Assembly (NCBI RefSeq): GCF_024172125.1
Contig: NZ_JAMZEA010000001.1
Coordinates: 868,001-932,000 of the forward strand
Direction of reading: 5' to 3'
Origin: Actinomadura rupiterrae
GTDB taxonomy: Bacteria > Actinomycetota > Actinomycetes > Streptosporangiales > Streptosporangiaceae
Length of the DNA stretch: 64,000 nt
The stretch's first letter is position 1. Each line of letters opens with the position of its first letter. A program made the position numbers and the translations under genes. Shown one piece after another: positions 28,350 to 40,723 of this stretch. Below the pieces are notes generated by a model that searched no databases, was not told where the DNA came from, and worked only from the letters and a program-made list of their open reading frames with translations.

Positions 28350-29522
28350 TTGCCCACCCCCTCGCCCGTCCACGCAGGGCTTGCCGCCGCCTTCGCCGAC
28401 GCCTTCGGGCATGCCCCGGAGGGCGTCTGGCGCGCGCCGGGCCGGGTCAACCTGATCGGCGAGCACACCGACTACAACGAAGGGCTGGTGCTGCCGTTCG
28501 CGCTGCCGCTCGGCGTGTCGGCCGCCGCGTCCCGGCGGGACGACGGCCTGGTCGAGGTGCGGTCGCTCCAGGCGGACACCGCGGTCACGGCGTCGGTGTC
28601 CGGTACGCCGGGCGACGTGGAGGGGTGGGCGGCCTACCCGGTCGGCATGGCGCGCGTCCTGCACGAGCACGGGCCGGACGGGCACGGGCGCAAGGTCGGC
28701 GGGGCGACCTTGCTGTTCGACTCGGACCTGCCGCAGGGCGCGGGGCTGTCGTCGTCCGCGGCGCTGGAGTGCGCGACGGCGATCGCGCTGTGCGACCTGC
28801 ACGGCGTCGAGATCGCGCCCGCCGAGCTGGCCCGGCTCGCGCAGCGCGCGGAGAACGAGCACGTCGGCGTGCCCAGCGGGATCATGGACCAGTCGGCCTC
28901 GATGCTCTCCTCGGCGGGCAGCGCGCTGCTGCTCGACTGCCGGACGGGCCTGACCTCGGACGTCCCGTTCGCGCCGCAGGACGCCGGGCTCACGCTCATG
29001 GTGATCGACACGCGCGCGACGCACGAGCTGACCGGCGGCGAGTACGGGCAGCGCCGCGCCGAGTGCGAGCGGGCCGCCGAGATCCTCGGCGTGCCCGCGC
29101 TGCGCGACATCAAGGACCTGCCCGCCGCGCTGGCGCAGCTCGACGAACCGGTGCTGCGCCGCCGCGTCCAGCACGTCGTGACCGAGAACCACCGGGTCGA
29201 GGCGACCGTGGGCCTGCTGCGCGCGGGTGCGGTCGCCGAGATCGGCGGGCTGCTGCTCGCGTCCCACATGTCCCTGCGCGACCAGTTCGAGATCTCCTGG
29301 CCCGAGGCGAACGTGGCGGTGGACGAGGCCGTCCGCGCGGGCGCACGAGGCGGACGCATGGTCGGCGGCGGTTTCGGCGGTTCGGTCATCGTGCTCACCC
29401 ACACCGAGCGCGCCGACCGCGTCCGCGACGCCATCAACGCCGCCTACGAGTCCCGCTCGTGGACTCCCCCGGTCTTCCTCACCGACACCGCGCCGTCCCA
29501 GGGCGCCCGGCGCCTGTCCTAG
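28350..29522 (+). CDS. galK: Galactokinase
   Basis: This GHMP kinase phosphorylates galactose at C1 with ATP. The 390-residue protein shows the galactokinase signature GRVNLIGEHTDYN near residue 31, the ATP loop LPQGAGLSSSAALE, and motif 3 GGGFGGSVI near the C-terminus. The TTG start has aggag at 7-base spacing. galT is not seen in this window; uridylyltransferase may lie elsewhere. Confidence 0.95.
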   Translation: MPTPSPVHAGLAAAFADAFGHAPEGVWRAPGRVNLIGEHTDYNEGLVLPFALPLGVSAAASRRDDGLVEVRSLQADTAVTASVSGTPGDVEGWAAYPVGMARVLHEHGPDGHGRKVGGATLLFDSDLPQGAGLSSSAALECATAIALCDLHGVEIAPAELARLAQRAENEHVGVPSGIMDQSASMLSSAGSALLLDCRTGLTSDVPFAPQDAGLTLMVIDTRATHELTGGEYGQRRAECERAAEILGVPALRDIKDLPAALAQLDEPVLRRRVQHVVTENHRVEATVGLLRAGAVAEIGGLLLASHMSLRDQFEISWPEANVAVDEAVRAGARGGRMVGGGFGGSVIVLTHTERADRVRDAINAAYESRSWTPPVFLTDTAPSQGARRLS

Positions 29523-29542
29523 GCGAGGCGACGGGCCTGGTC

Positions 29543-30463
29543 CTAGAGGCGGCGTCCGGTTCGGGCCGGGGTCGCGCGGATTTGGGTCACGGCCACGTTG
29601 TTGCCCGGCCGGTAGTCGCCCAGGTCGAGCTCGGTGGACGCGGCCAGGCTGCGCGACCGGTGTCCGGGCAGGATGCGGACGTACGCGTCGATCGTCCGGG
29701 CATGTCCGCTGGCGATGCGTCCGAGCAGGCAGCGGACGTACCCGCCGGTCTTGTCGTGCCGCAGGTCTTTGCACTTCGCGCCGCGCACCCGCGTGAGGAC
29801 GACGCCGTGCGCGCCGAGGTTCACGGCGACCCGGCGGGCCGTGCGCGGTCCCCGGTCGGCGACGGTCGCCCTGATCAGGACGACACCTCCCGTCCGGGCC
29901 GAGCGCGGCGCGGTGAGCCGGACGGCGAGGTCGGTGCTCGGCGCGACCCGCGTATCGGCCTCGGCGGCGTCGTCGCGGGCGACCGGGTCGGACGGGCCGG
30001 CCAGGCGGGCCGTGGCGCGCAGCACGCCCGCCGCGTCCGGCCGGACGATCCCCATGATGTGGACGGAGCGCGAGCGGCCCGGCGCGGTCGCCGCGAAGGT
30101 GCAGCGGACGACCCGTCCGGCCTCCGCACAGCCGCGTTCGAGGACGCCGACGACGTCCACCGCGTCCGGAAGGGCCAGGTCGGCGGCGCGCGCGCCCTTG
30201 CCGGGACCGGCGTTCCACACGGTCATGGTGTAGCCGAGCAGGTCGCCGCCGCGCACCTGGCGCGGTGACGCGGACAGCGTCACGCCGAGATCGGCCCGCC
30301 TCCCGGGCGCGGCCGACGCCGCCCCGGCCGCCGCTACCACCCTGGAAGTCGATGCCGCCCTGGAAGCCGATGCCGCCGTGGACGCCGATGCCACTCCAGC
30401 CGCAAGGACAACAGCGGCCGCACCGGCACCGGCCAGCGACCGCGTCCACACCCCGAAAGCCAC
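29543..30463 (-). CDS. Secreted DUF11/CARDB-like repeat protein
   Basis: From the GTG at 30463 the protein has about 306 residues: a signal-like start (AGAGAAAVVLAAGVASAS), a short Ala/Ser repeat segment, and two Ig-like domains of the DUF11 type. Domain 1 includes DLGVTLSASPRQVRGGDLLG, YTMTVWNAGPG and two Cys (GCAEAGRVVRC). Domain 2 begins DLAVRLTAPRSARTGGVVLI, with another Cys pair. Such domains occur in surface-exposed, adhesive proteins. A -10-like tagaat ends 7 bases before this GTG, suggesting a leaderless start; GTG at 30511 is an alternative. Confidence 0.65.
   Translation of the reverse strand: MAFGVWTRSLAGAGAAAVVLAAGVASASTAASASRAASTSRVVAAAGAASAAPGRRADLGVTLSASPRQVRGGDLLGYTMTVWNAGPGKGARAADLALPDAVDVVGVLERGCAEAGRVVRCTFAATAPGRSRSVHIMGIVRPDAAGVLRATARLAGPSDPVARDDAAEADTRVAPSTDLAVRLTAPRSARTGGVVLIRATVADRGPRTARRVAVNLGAHGVVLTRVRGAKCKDLRHDKTGGYVRCLLGRIASGHARTIDAYVRILPGHRSRSLAASTELDLGDYRPGNNVAVTQIRATPARTGRRL
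30341..30394 (-). repeat. 18-bp in-frame tandem repeat, 3 copies
   Basis: Units at 30341-30358, 30359-30376 and 30377-30394 (cctggaagtcgatgccgc and variants) encode six-residue Ala/Ser-rich steps in the stalk just after the signal peptide of the DUF11 protein. Confidence 0.85.
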
Positions 30464-30543
30464 GGTCCGAATTCTATTAACGACGCTCCGCAACACCGCC
30501 GAGACACGCACGGCGACCGGAACGCCCTGGGACTTCCGGACGG

Positions 30544-33261
30544 TCAGGAATCGTCGGAGTCGCCGTCCATCGCCGCGGTGATCTCCTGCCGCAGCCCCAA
30601 CACGGTGTCGCGGGCGTCGGTCTCGTCCAGGGCGGTGAAGCCTCCGATCGCGGCGTCGGCGCGCTCCAGCGCCTCGCCGAGCCGGCCCATGCGGGCGAAG
30701 ATGCGGGCCTCGTCGTAGTCGACCAGCGCGGTGTGCCAGGTGATCGCGGCGGGGTTCTCGGCGGGCAGGCCGGCCAGCGCGGCGCGGGTCTCGGCCATCG
30801 CCTCCAGGCTCTGGTCGACCTGCCGGGCCCAGAAGTGGCACAGCGCGCCACAGCGGCGGCAGTCGACCGCGCGGTACGGGTCTCCGGCCTGCACGAACGC
30901 CTCGGCGGCTGCGAGGAAGCGCTCGGCGGCCTGGGCGTCCATGTCGAGGTCGGTGAGGACGCTCGCGGACTCCGCCAGGAAGTGCCCGACCGCGCCCGGC
31001 TCGGACTCGGCGGCGGCGATCTCGGCGAAGGTGTCGGCCGCGGCGGCCTCCCGCAGCTCGCGCTGCGCGTTCGCGAGGACGACCCGGGCGCGCGGGAGGT
31101 CCTCCGCGTCCTGCGGGAGGGTGGCCAGCGCCTCCTCGATCGTCTCGGCGGCCTCCAGCGCGCGTCCGACGCCCAGGTAGGCGGCGGCGAGGTCGACGCG
31201 GGCCTGGTCGGCCTGCGCGGTCTGGCCGAGCGCGGTGAACGCCGCGACGGCCTCGACCAGGTCGGGCACCGCGTCGGCCTGGCGCTGGTTCGCGAGCAGG
31301 AACCGGCCGCGCTCCCAGTGCGCGAACGGGCGCAGCATCGGAGCGCCGGTGGCGGCGGGCGCGTGCGCGACGGCCTCGTCCAGGGTGGCGAGCAGCTCAG
31401 TGCCGTCCTGGTCGGGGACGTGCGAGATGACCTGCGCGTACATCATGGACGCCTGCGCGAGCTGGTCGCTTTGCCCCGACTCGCGGAACCGCTCGCGGGC
31501 GGAGCCGAGCGCGTCCCGGGTCGCGTCGTGGTCGCCGAGCATGCCGTGGGCTTGCCCGCGCAGGAAGTCGACGTCGCCGTCTCCGGGTTCGACGCCGTCC
31601 AGCGCGGCGAGGGCGGCGTCCGGGGCGTCGCCCATCATGTGGAACTGGGCGAGTCGCAGCCGGCCGCGGCGGATGCGGTCCGGGTCGGCGTCCAGCGCGG
31701 TCAGGCCCTCGACGGCCTCGGTGAGCAGCACCTCCGCCTCGTCGCGGCGGCCGAGCGTGGCGAGGACCGCGCCGAGGCGGCTGGCCACCGACAGCGCGCG
31801 GACCGGTTCGTCCGCCTTCTCGAACCACTCCCGGGCCTGCCGCCACACGTCGTAGGCGTCGGTCAGCGCGCCGGTCTCGGTGAAGGTGACGCCGTGGCCG
31901 TCCAGGCGGCGGGCCGCCCGCATCCAGTCGGCGGGCGTCGCGCCCTCGGCCGGGCCCGCCGTCGGCTCGGTGCCGGTGACCTGGTCGAAGCGGGCGTAAG
32001 CGGCGAGCGCGGCCGGGGTGTCCTGCTCCTCCCAGAGCCGCTCGGCGAGGTCGAGCAGCTCGTCGGGGTCGTCCACGGACGAGGCGTCGGGCGCGTCGGA
32101 CACCGGCGCGGCGGGCGCCGGAGACGGCGGCGCCGGAGGCGGGGTGGCGGCGGCGCGGGCGTGCTCGGTCAGCGGCAGCCGCTCGACCAGCGGCTCGGCC
32201 GCCAGCAGCGCGCGGATCTGGTCGCCCTGGTGGGACGTCCCGTTGCGCGCGTCGAACCGGCCCGCCAGGTCGAGCGCGAGCCGCTCCAGCTCCTCGCGCA
32301 GGACGGGCAGCGCGACATCACCGGCCGGACGGTCGCCGAAAGCCGGGCGGCGCACGGTCAGGCCGTCCGCGCCGATCTCGCCGAGGCGGCGCAGCACCAG
32401 CGCACCGGCCGCCGCGAACCGCATCGCCGCGAACGGGCTCGGCGCGCGGTCGAGCCAGCCGAGGTGCCGCTGCAGGATCTCCAGCCCGCGCGGCTCGTTC
32501 CCGGTCACCGCGCAGAACCACAGGTGGTCGGCGACGTTGCCCATGTCGGCGAGGTGCGGCCGGTGCAGCCGGTACGCGCGGCGGTGCGCGTCGCGCGCCT
32601 CGTCGAACCGGCCGGTGCGCAGGTAGACCGGGAGCAGCGTGGTCAGCATGTCCTGCGGCTGCTCGGAGCAGTCGAGCTCGGCGTTCAGCACGGGCGCGGC
32701 GACGGCGAGCGCGTCCTCGTCCCGGCCGCGCTCGGCGAGGTGGTCGGCCATGCTGGACGGGTCGCAGCCCTGGCAGTCCGACAGCGCGTCGCGCTCGGCC
32801 GCCCGCCACTTCGCGAACAGCTCGTCGGCGACCCCGGTGTCGCCGATGTGCTGCGCGACGACGTGCCGGTAGTGGTACACGGCCTGGAGGCTGTGCCCGC
32901 CGAGCCGGTAGCGCCGCTCCATGTCGTCCAGGACGGCGCGGGTGCGGTCGAGCGGGATCTCCGGGAACTTGGTGAGCGAGCTGATGATCCACTTCATCTG
33001 CCACAGCAGCCGGTGCTCGGACTCGGCGTGCGCCGGGTCGCGGTCGAACTCGGCCAGGCAGCGGCTGAACGTGGTGAACGCCTTCGCGGGCTCGCCGCCG
33101 TACTGGTAGGCGGTGGTCAGGCCCATCCGGACGCGGAACACCAGGTCGGCGTCGGCGGCCGCCTCGGCGCGGCGCAGCGCGTCCTCGACCAGGACGGTGC
33201 GGGCCTCGCCGTAGGGCAGCTCCTCGGCGCGGGACATCAGCTCGTAGACGTCGGCGGTCAC
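30544..33261 (-). CDS. Large TPR-repeat protein coupled to HSP90-like ATPase
   Basis: The 905-residue, almost entirely helical protein has TPR-like segments throughout. An N-terminal helical half (about 1-370) carries CQGC (163-166); a Pro/Ala-rich linker (about 375-410) follows; the second TPR half contains AEVLLTEAVEGLTALD, AVPDLVEAVAAFTALGQ and ALEAAETIEEALATLP. Near the end lies CRRCGALC (801-808), which with CQGC could bind metal (inference). The tail is acidic (DGDSDDS). Its GTG start overlaps the HSP90-like stop (GTGA), so the two are made together. It probably serves as scaffold or substrate adaptor. Confidence 0.8.
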   Translation of the reverse strand: MTADVYELMSRAEELPYGEARTVLVEDALRRAEAAADADLVFRVRMGLTTAYQYGGEPAKAFTTFSRCLAEFDRDPAHAESEHRLLWQMKWIISSLTKFPEIPLDRTRAVLDDMERRYRLGGHSLQAVYHYRHVVAQHIGDTGVADELFAKWRAAERDALSDCQGCDPSSMADHLAERGRDEDALAVAAPVLNAELDCSEQPQDMLTTLLPVYLRTGRFDEARDAHRRAYRLHRPHLADMGNVADHLWFCAVTGNEPRGLEILQRHLGWLDRAPSPFAAMRFAAAGALVLRRLGEIGADGLTVRRPAFGDRPAGDVALPVLREELERLALDLAGRFDARNGTSHQGDQIRALLAAEPLVERLPLTEHARAAATPPPAPPSPAPAAPVSDAPDASSVDDPDELLDLAERLWEEQDTPAALAAYARFDQVTGTEPTAGPAEGATPADWMRAARRLDGHGVTFTETGALTDAYDVWRQAREWFEKADEPVRALSVASRLGAVLATLGRRDEAEVLLTEAVEGLTALDADPDRIRRGRLRLAQFHMMGDAPDAALAALDGVEPGDGDVDFLRGQAHGMLGDHDATRDALGSARERFRESGQSDQLAQASMMYAQVISHVPDQDGTELLATLDEAVAHAPAATGAPMLRPFAHWERGRFLLANQRQADAVPDLVEAVAAFTALGQTAQADQARVDLAAAYLGVGRALEAAETIEEALATLPQDAEDLPRARVVLANAQRELREAAAADTFAEIAAAESEPGAVGHFLAESASVLTDLDMDAQAAERFLAAAEAFVQAGDPYRAVDCRRCGALCHFWARQVDQSLEAMAETRAALAGLPAENPAAITWHTALVDYDEARIFARMGRLGEALERADAAIGGFTALDETDARDTVLGLRQEITAAMDGDSDDS

Positions 33262-35072
33262 TGGCCGTCCTCCAGGGCGGTGGTGTGCACGGCCCAGTCG
33301 AGCAGGCCGAGGAACGAGCGGTTCAGCACCGCGCTGTCGGCGGGGCGCAGCGGGTGGTGGCCGAGCAGCAGCGCCTGCCCGTACAGGGCCTGCACCGCCG
33401 TCTCGGCCAGCTCGGGGTCGCGCAGCGCGGCGATGCGCCGGGTCAGCGGGTTGCGGTGGTTCAGGACCAGCTGCGGACGGTCGGCCGGGGTGGTCGAGCC
33501 GAGCGCGCCCAGCACGTCCGACCAGAGGTCGCCCGCCAGCTCGCGCGCCTCCTCCAGCTCGGCGCGGTGCTGCGCGGCGCGGCTGGTCAGGTACAGCGCG
33601 GGCAGCGACGCCGGGTCGAAGTCGCGCACCACGACCTCGCAGCCGAGCCGCTCGACGGCGCGCTGCGCGGCGGCGAGGAACGGCCGCAGCCGCAGCTCGG
33701 TGTCCGGGTCGAGCACGCCGAACGCGGTGGTCAGCTCGGCCGGTTCGAGGCGGCGCAGCCGCGCGTCCGGGTCGATGTCCGGCAGCCGCTCGATGATCTC
33801 GGTGTCGTGCACGTAGCCGCCGTTGACCAGGCCGACGCCCTGCGCGCCGGACACCGCGGCGAGCCGGCGGAACTCGTCCACGCCGGTCACGTACCGGGCG
33901 TCGGTGTGCCGGCGGCGGAACTCGCTCAGCGTCATCGGCCCGGCGGACGTCTCGAACTCCAGCCAGCGGTCGACGATGCGGAGCATGTCGTCGTCGTGCA
34001 GCGCCATCGCCTTCACGCCGAGCTGGTGCAGCCGCAGGAACGCGCGCATGCGGGACGGGTCGGTCTCGGCGAGCCGCACCAGCCACTGCCGGACGCCCTC
34101 ACCGAGCGCCTGCCGGGTCGCGTCGAGCAGCTCGTCCTCGAACAGGGCCTCGCGGCTGGCGGTCGGGCGCAGCTCCCCCGCGTCCACGACGCAGCGGACG
34201 AAGAACGCCCAGTCGGGCAGCAGGCCCTCGACGTTCTCGGCGAGCAGCATGCGGCGCAGGTAGACGCGGTGCGCGCCGCGCGAGGTCGGCGGGACGGCCT
34301 GCGGCAGCACGAACGCGACGCCGGACAGGCCCGCCTCCGGGACGTCCAGGTCGATCACGTCGAACGGGTCGAACCCGAACGTCTCGCGGCAGTAGGCGTC
34401 GAGCGCGCGGCGGCGGCGCGCCGGGTCGGGGTGCGCGGCGCGCCAGGACGGGCCGTCGCCGGTGATCTCCGTGCCGTCCACGGTCAGGTCGATGGGCAGC
34501 AGGCCGCCGTAGGTGCGGGCCAGGTCGGCGACCGTCGCGGGGGACATCAGGTCGGACGCGCCGGGCCGCGGACGCAGCGTGACCGTCGTGCCGGGCTCGT
34601 CGCGTTCGGCGCGTTCCACGCGGTAGTGGCCGGAGGCGAGGCCGGTCCACCGGACGGCCGGGCTCGGCGCGCCGTCGTCGCCCGGGCGGGCGGAGCGGGT
34701 CACGACCTCGATCTCGTCGGCGACCAGGAACGCCGAGAGCAGGCCGATGCCGAACTGGCCGAGGAAGTCCGAGCGGGCGAAGCCGAGCTCGTCCCGCTTC
34801 GACGAGCGGCCGATCGTGGCCAGCAGCCGGTGCACCTCGTCCTCGGTGAGGCCGATGCCGTCGTCGTGCACGCGCAGCGACCCGCCGCCGGTCTCGATGC
34901 GCACCCGGGCGGGCCCGGACCCGGCCGCCGGGCCGTCCAGGGCGGCGCGCGCGGTGCTCGCGTCTACCGCGTTCTGCAACAACTCCCGCAGGTAGACCCG
35001 GGGACTCGAATACAGGTGCCTGCTGAGCAGGTCGACCACTCCCCGCAGATCAACCTGGAACGCCTGCTCCAC
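33258..35072 (-). CDS. HSP90-family ATPase (HtpG-like, shortened)
   Basis: This GHKL ATPase has 604 residues. ATP-site motifs are LRELLQNAVDAS (Glu30, Asn34, Asp37), HDDGIGL (71-74), and GQFGIGLLSAF (105-115). The middle domain keeps the HSP90 arginine loop in ELRPTASREALFEDELL. The C-terminal dimerisation part is short and divergent from classical HtpG, so this is the actinobacterial HSP90 paralogue class rather than a housekeeping HtpG. The GTG at 35072 is preferred because gggagg precedes it; a GTG at 35105 would add 11 residues. It forms an overlapping operon with the TPR protein. Confidence 0.88.
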   Translation of the reverse strand: MEQAFQVDLRGVVDLLSRHLYSSPRVYLRELLQNAVDASTARAALDGPAAGSGPARVRIETGGGSLRVHDDGIGLTEDEVHRLLATIGRSSKRDELGFARSDFLGQFGIGLLSAFLVADEIEVVTRSARPGDDGAPSPAVRWTGLASGHYRVERAERDEPGTTVTLRPRPGASDLMSPATVADLARTYGGLLPIDLTVDGTEITGDGPSWRAAHPDPARRRRALDAYCRETFGFDPFDVIDLDVPEAGLSGVAFVLPQAVPPTSRGAHRVYLRRMLLAENVEGLLPDWAFFVRCVVDAGELRPTASREALFEDELLDATRQALGEGVRQWLVRLAETDPSRMRAFLRLHQLGVKAMALHDDDMLRIVDRWLEFETSAGPMTLSEFRRRHTDARYVTGVDEFRRLAAVSGAQGVGLVNGGYVHDTEIIERLPDIDPDARLRRLEPAELTTAFGVLDPDTELRLRPFLAAAQRAVERLGCEVVVRDFDPASLPALYLTSRAAQHRAELEEARELAGDLWSDVLGALGSTTPADRPQLVLNHRNPLTRRIAALRDPELAETAVQALYGQALLLGHHPLRPADSAVLNRSFLGLLDWAVHTTALEDGQ

Positions 35073-35179
35073 CCGAAAAGCCTCCCATTTCGCCTGTTTG
35101 GGCACGTCCCCCGCACCCTAGCGCCAAGCATGCCGCCCTCGGCCGACAATTTCGGGGGCCGGTTTTCCGCCGGAACGAG

Positions 35180-35207
35180 AAAACCCCGGGCCGCGGCCCG
35201 GGGTTTT
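35180..35207 (-). terminator. Bidirectional-looking terminator after mdh
   Basis: aaaaccccgggcc and ggcccggggtttt form a perfect 13-bp stem around a 2-base centre. It lies 68 bases past the mdh stop and upstream of the HSP90-like operon, isolating the two. Confidence 0.9.
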
Positions 35208-35241
35208 CTTGCATGCGCTCAGGCGCAGGTCACATCGGAGC

Positions 35242-36339
<1,098 letters not shown>

Positions 36340-36411
36340 TCAGGCTATACCGCGCCGTCCCCCGGGCCGTCCGGCAGGGCCGTGCCTGGCATGACTGACC
36401 GCTCACACATG

Positions 36412-36451
36412 CCCCGGAAAAGGGCGAACAGATGGCCCGGAAAAGGGCGAA
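36412..36451. repeat. Direct repeat downstream of icd (17 bp, period 23)
   Basis: cccggaaaagggcgaa occurs at 36413-36428 and 36436-36451, just past the icd terminator in the direction of icd transcription. Confidence 0.85.
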
Positions 36452-36479
36452 GGCCGCCGCTGAGGTGTCAGCGGCGGCC
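36452..36479 (-). terminator. Terminator of icd
   Basis: ggccgccgctga and tcagcggcggcc form a perfect 12-bp stem with loop ggtg. On the minus strand the stem is followed by TTCGCCCTTTT. It lies about 95 bases past the icd stop. Confidence 0.85.
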
Positions 36480-36524
36480 CTCTCACGGCCGGACGAGATC
36501 GTTCCTACACCGAACCATCTCGCT

Positions 36525-36570
36525 CCGGGCCGCGCGTCATGCGGCGCCCGGGCCGCGCGTCATACGGCGC
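36525..36570. repeat. Direct repeat immediately after the icd stop
   Basis: ccgggccgcgcgtcatgcgg (36525) and ccgggccgcgcgtcatacgg (36548) repeat at a period of 23 bases and end at the icd stop codon. Confidence 0.85.
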
Positions 36571-36574
36571 CCGG

Positions 36575-38968
<2,394 letters not shown>

Positions 38969-39023
38969 TCAGGTCACCCGGGGTCAGCGCTGGCCCGGTG
39001 CGAGGGCGCCGGGGCCGGGACGG

Positions 39024-39115
39024 TCAGCGCGGGACGGCCAAGACGACCTGCGCGGGACGACCAAGACGACCTGCGCGGGACGACCAGGGCGGTCAGCGCG
39101 GGACGACCAGGGCGG
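39024..39115. repeat. 23-bp tandem repeat, 4 copies, in phase with DUF3017 stop
   Basis: Units start at 39024, 39047, 39070 and 39093, with the constant core gcgcgggacgaccaaggcg-like sequence. The fourth unit begins exactly on the stop codon of the DUF3017 gene and contains its last codons; the other three extend the array downstream of the gene. Confidence 0.93.
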
Positions 39116-39404
39116 TGACCGCGATGGCGACCGCGAAGCCGGCCATGATCGTCACGTCCAGCCAGCGCTTGCGGGTCTCCAGCATGCCGACCTGGCTCGG
39201 CGGCAGCACCAGCCGGGCGAGCGCGCCCAGCAGGACGGCGGCGGCGAGCAGGCCGGACCCCTTGCGGAAGTAGTGCAGCGCGCACAGCACCAGGCCGCCC
39301 GCCACCCCGGACAGGACGATCAGGTACGGGAGCCGCCCGAGCCAGTTCGAGCCCACGTCGCCGCCGCGCGGCGTGCGTCGTCGCCGGTGCAGTTGCGTGC
39401 TCAT
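39093..39404 (-). CDS. DUF3017 small membrane protein
   Basis: The 103-residue protein has a basic N-terminus, then three hydrophobic segments (PYLIVLSGVAGGLVLCALHY, LLAAAVLLGALARLVL, VTIMAGFAVAIAVTALVV), with GMLETRKRWLDV between the last two. This is the DUF3017 pattern and the gene sits between folD and mdh/icd as in other actinomycetes. Function is unknown. The ATG has gaggggc upstream. Confidence 0.8.
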   Translation of the reverse strand: MSTQLHRRRRTPRGGDVGSNWLGRLPYLIVLSGVAGGLVLCALHYFRKGSGLLAAAVLLGALARLVLPPSQVGMLETRKRWLDVTIMAGFAVAIAVTALVVPR

Positions 39405-39904
39405 CCCGAAGGCCCCTCATACGACGGTGTACCGGGTGGTCTGTGTTCTCTGCGGACATGTGCCGGGCACGGTGCGACGGCGCGCTCGTCCGCCGAACGC
39501 GCGCGGGCGCGGCCGGGCGGCGCGCCGCGGTGCAGCACGGTGCGGCACGCCGAGGTGAACCGTTGTCCCACCTTCCACCGTAGCGCCGAACGGGCGGGGT
39601 GACGACGTTCCGCGTAGCGCGAACGGGCGGGGTGAGGACGTCCGGACGGTCGCGCCACTGGACGGCCCGGACGTTCCGGGCGGCGCCACCGGAGGGGGCG
39701 GACCAGGGACACCGGCGCAATCGAACGCGCGCCGGGAACGGTCCGCGGATGCCGGATAACGCCCGCCAGCTCCGATTTCCGACGAAAACCGGAGAACACG
39801 GAAACCCTTGAACCATCGGCCTTACTCACCGGTAGGAGGGTGTGACGATCACCGGCACGGGTAACCCGGCAGACAGGGGTCGCTAACTAGCTGGGAGGAC
39901 TGCC
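39405..39904. other. 500-base gap, no credible gene
   Basis: Reading frames exist but none has a ribosome site or family-like sequence. The stretch includes a two-copy 34-base repeat (cgtagcgc...gaacgggcggggtga at 39579 and 39613) and the promoter of the FHA gene. A ttgaac at 39809-39814 is a possible -35 for that gene. Confidence 0.5.
39579..39646. repeat. 34-bp direct repeat, 2 copies
   Basis: gaacgggcggggtgacgacg (39588) and gaacgggcggggtgaggacg (39621) are cores of two adjacent units that begin cgtagcgc at 39579 and 39613. Confidence 0.8.
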
Positions 39905-40633
39905 GTGGAGGGGCCGTTCATGCGGATCGAGGACAGCGGACTGGTGATGCCGCTGCGCCCCGACGTAACGACGGTCGGCCGAGGGCGAGGAGTCGACATC
40001 CGCCTCGACGACCCGAGTGTGTCCCGATTGCACGCAGAGATCATTCGGCGCGGCCCGTACGTGTACGTCGTCGACATGGGGCTGTCCCGCAACGGGACCC
40101 GTGTCAACGGCCGCCCGATCGCGCGCCGTGTCCTGGAGGACGGCGACGTCGTGAGCTTCGGCACGGCGCGCTGCCGGATGGGGGGCATCCCCCGCGAGGA
40201 GGTCGATCCCGACGTCGAGCTGCGGCGCGCCGTGGCTCCGGAGCTCACCCGCCGCGAGGTCGACGTACTGACCTCGCTGTGCCGCCCCGCCCTGTCGGAC
40301 GAGGCGTTCGTCGCTCCGGCCACCGCCCGCGAGATCGCCGCCGACCTGGTGGTCACCGAGGCCGCCGTCAAGCAGCACCTGCTGCGCCTCTACCAGAAGT
40401 TCCGCATCCCGGAGGGCGCCAACCGGCGCACCCGGCTCGCCAACGAGGTCATCGCGATGGGACTGGTCCGGCCGCTGCCGCCGGTGCACGTCCCGCAGCA
40501 GGGCCGCACACCGGTGGACGGCCGCGCCACCGGCGAGATCCGCCGTCCCGTCCCGCCCCAGGGCGCGACGCACGGCCACCCTCTCAACGGCGGCCCAGGC
40601 CGCCACACCACGGCCGCGAGGAGAGCTAGCTAG
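39905..40633 (+). CDS. FHA-domain protein with HTH-like C-terminal domain
   Basis: The 242-residue cytoplasmic protein begins with a forkhead-associated phosphothreonine-binding domain: TTVGRGRGVDIRLDD, SRLHAEII and SRNGTRVNG are the canonical strands. Residues about 112-185 look like a winged or LuxR-like helix-turn-helix (LTRREVDVLTSLC, TAREIAADLVVTEAAVKQHL, then RLYQKFRIPEGANRRTRLA). A Pro/Gly/His-rich tail follows. It may link Ser/Thr kinase signalling to transcription (inference). The GTG start has gggagg at 7-base spacing. Confidence 0.85.
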   Translation: MEGPFMRIEDSGLVMPLRPDVTTVGRGRGVDIRLDDPSVSRLHAEIIRRGPYVYVVDMGLSRNGTRVNGRPIARRVLEDGDVVSFGTARCRMGGIPREEVDPDVELRRAVAPELTRREVDVLTSLCRPALSDEAFVAPATAREIAADLVVTEAAVKQHLLRLYQKFRIPEGANRRTRLANEVIAMGLVRPLPPVHVPQQGRTPVDGRATGEIRRPVPPQGATHGHPLNGGPGRHTTAARRAS

Positions 40634-40693
40634 GCGGTTCGATCACGCGGTCGCCCCCCGCCCAGGCAGCGCAAAGGGGCGACCGTGCTTCCC

Positions 40694-40723
40694 CCCGCCG
40701 GGAGCCTCCGGGCTCCCGGCGGG
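40694..40723. terminator. Shared hairpin between FHA gene and folD
   Basis: cccgccgggagcc and ggctcccggcggg form a perfect 13-bp stem with a 4-base loop, lying between the convergent FHA and folD genes. There is no long T run on either side. Confidence 0.7.

Noticed and set aside
39405..39904. Several frames of 70-140 codons in the gap before the FHA gene
   Set aside because: No ribosome sites and no family-like sequence; the frames cross a direct repeat and the FHA promoter region.
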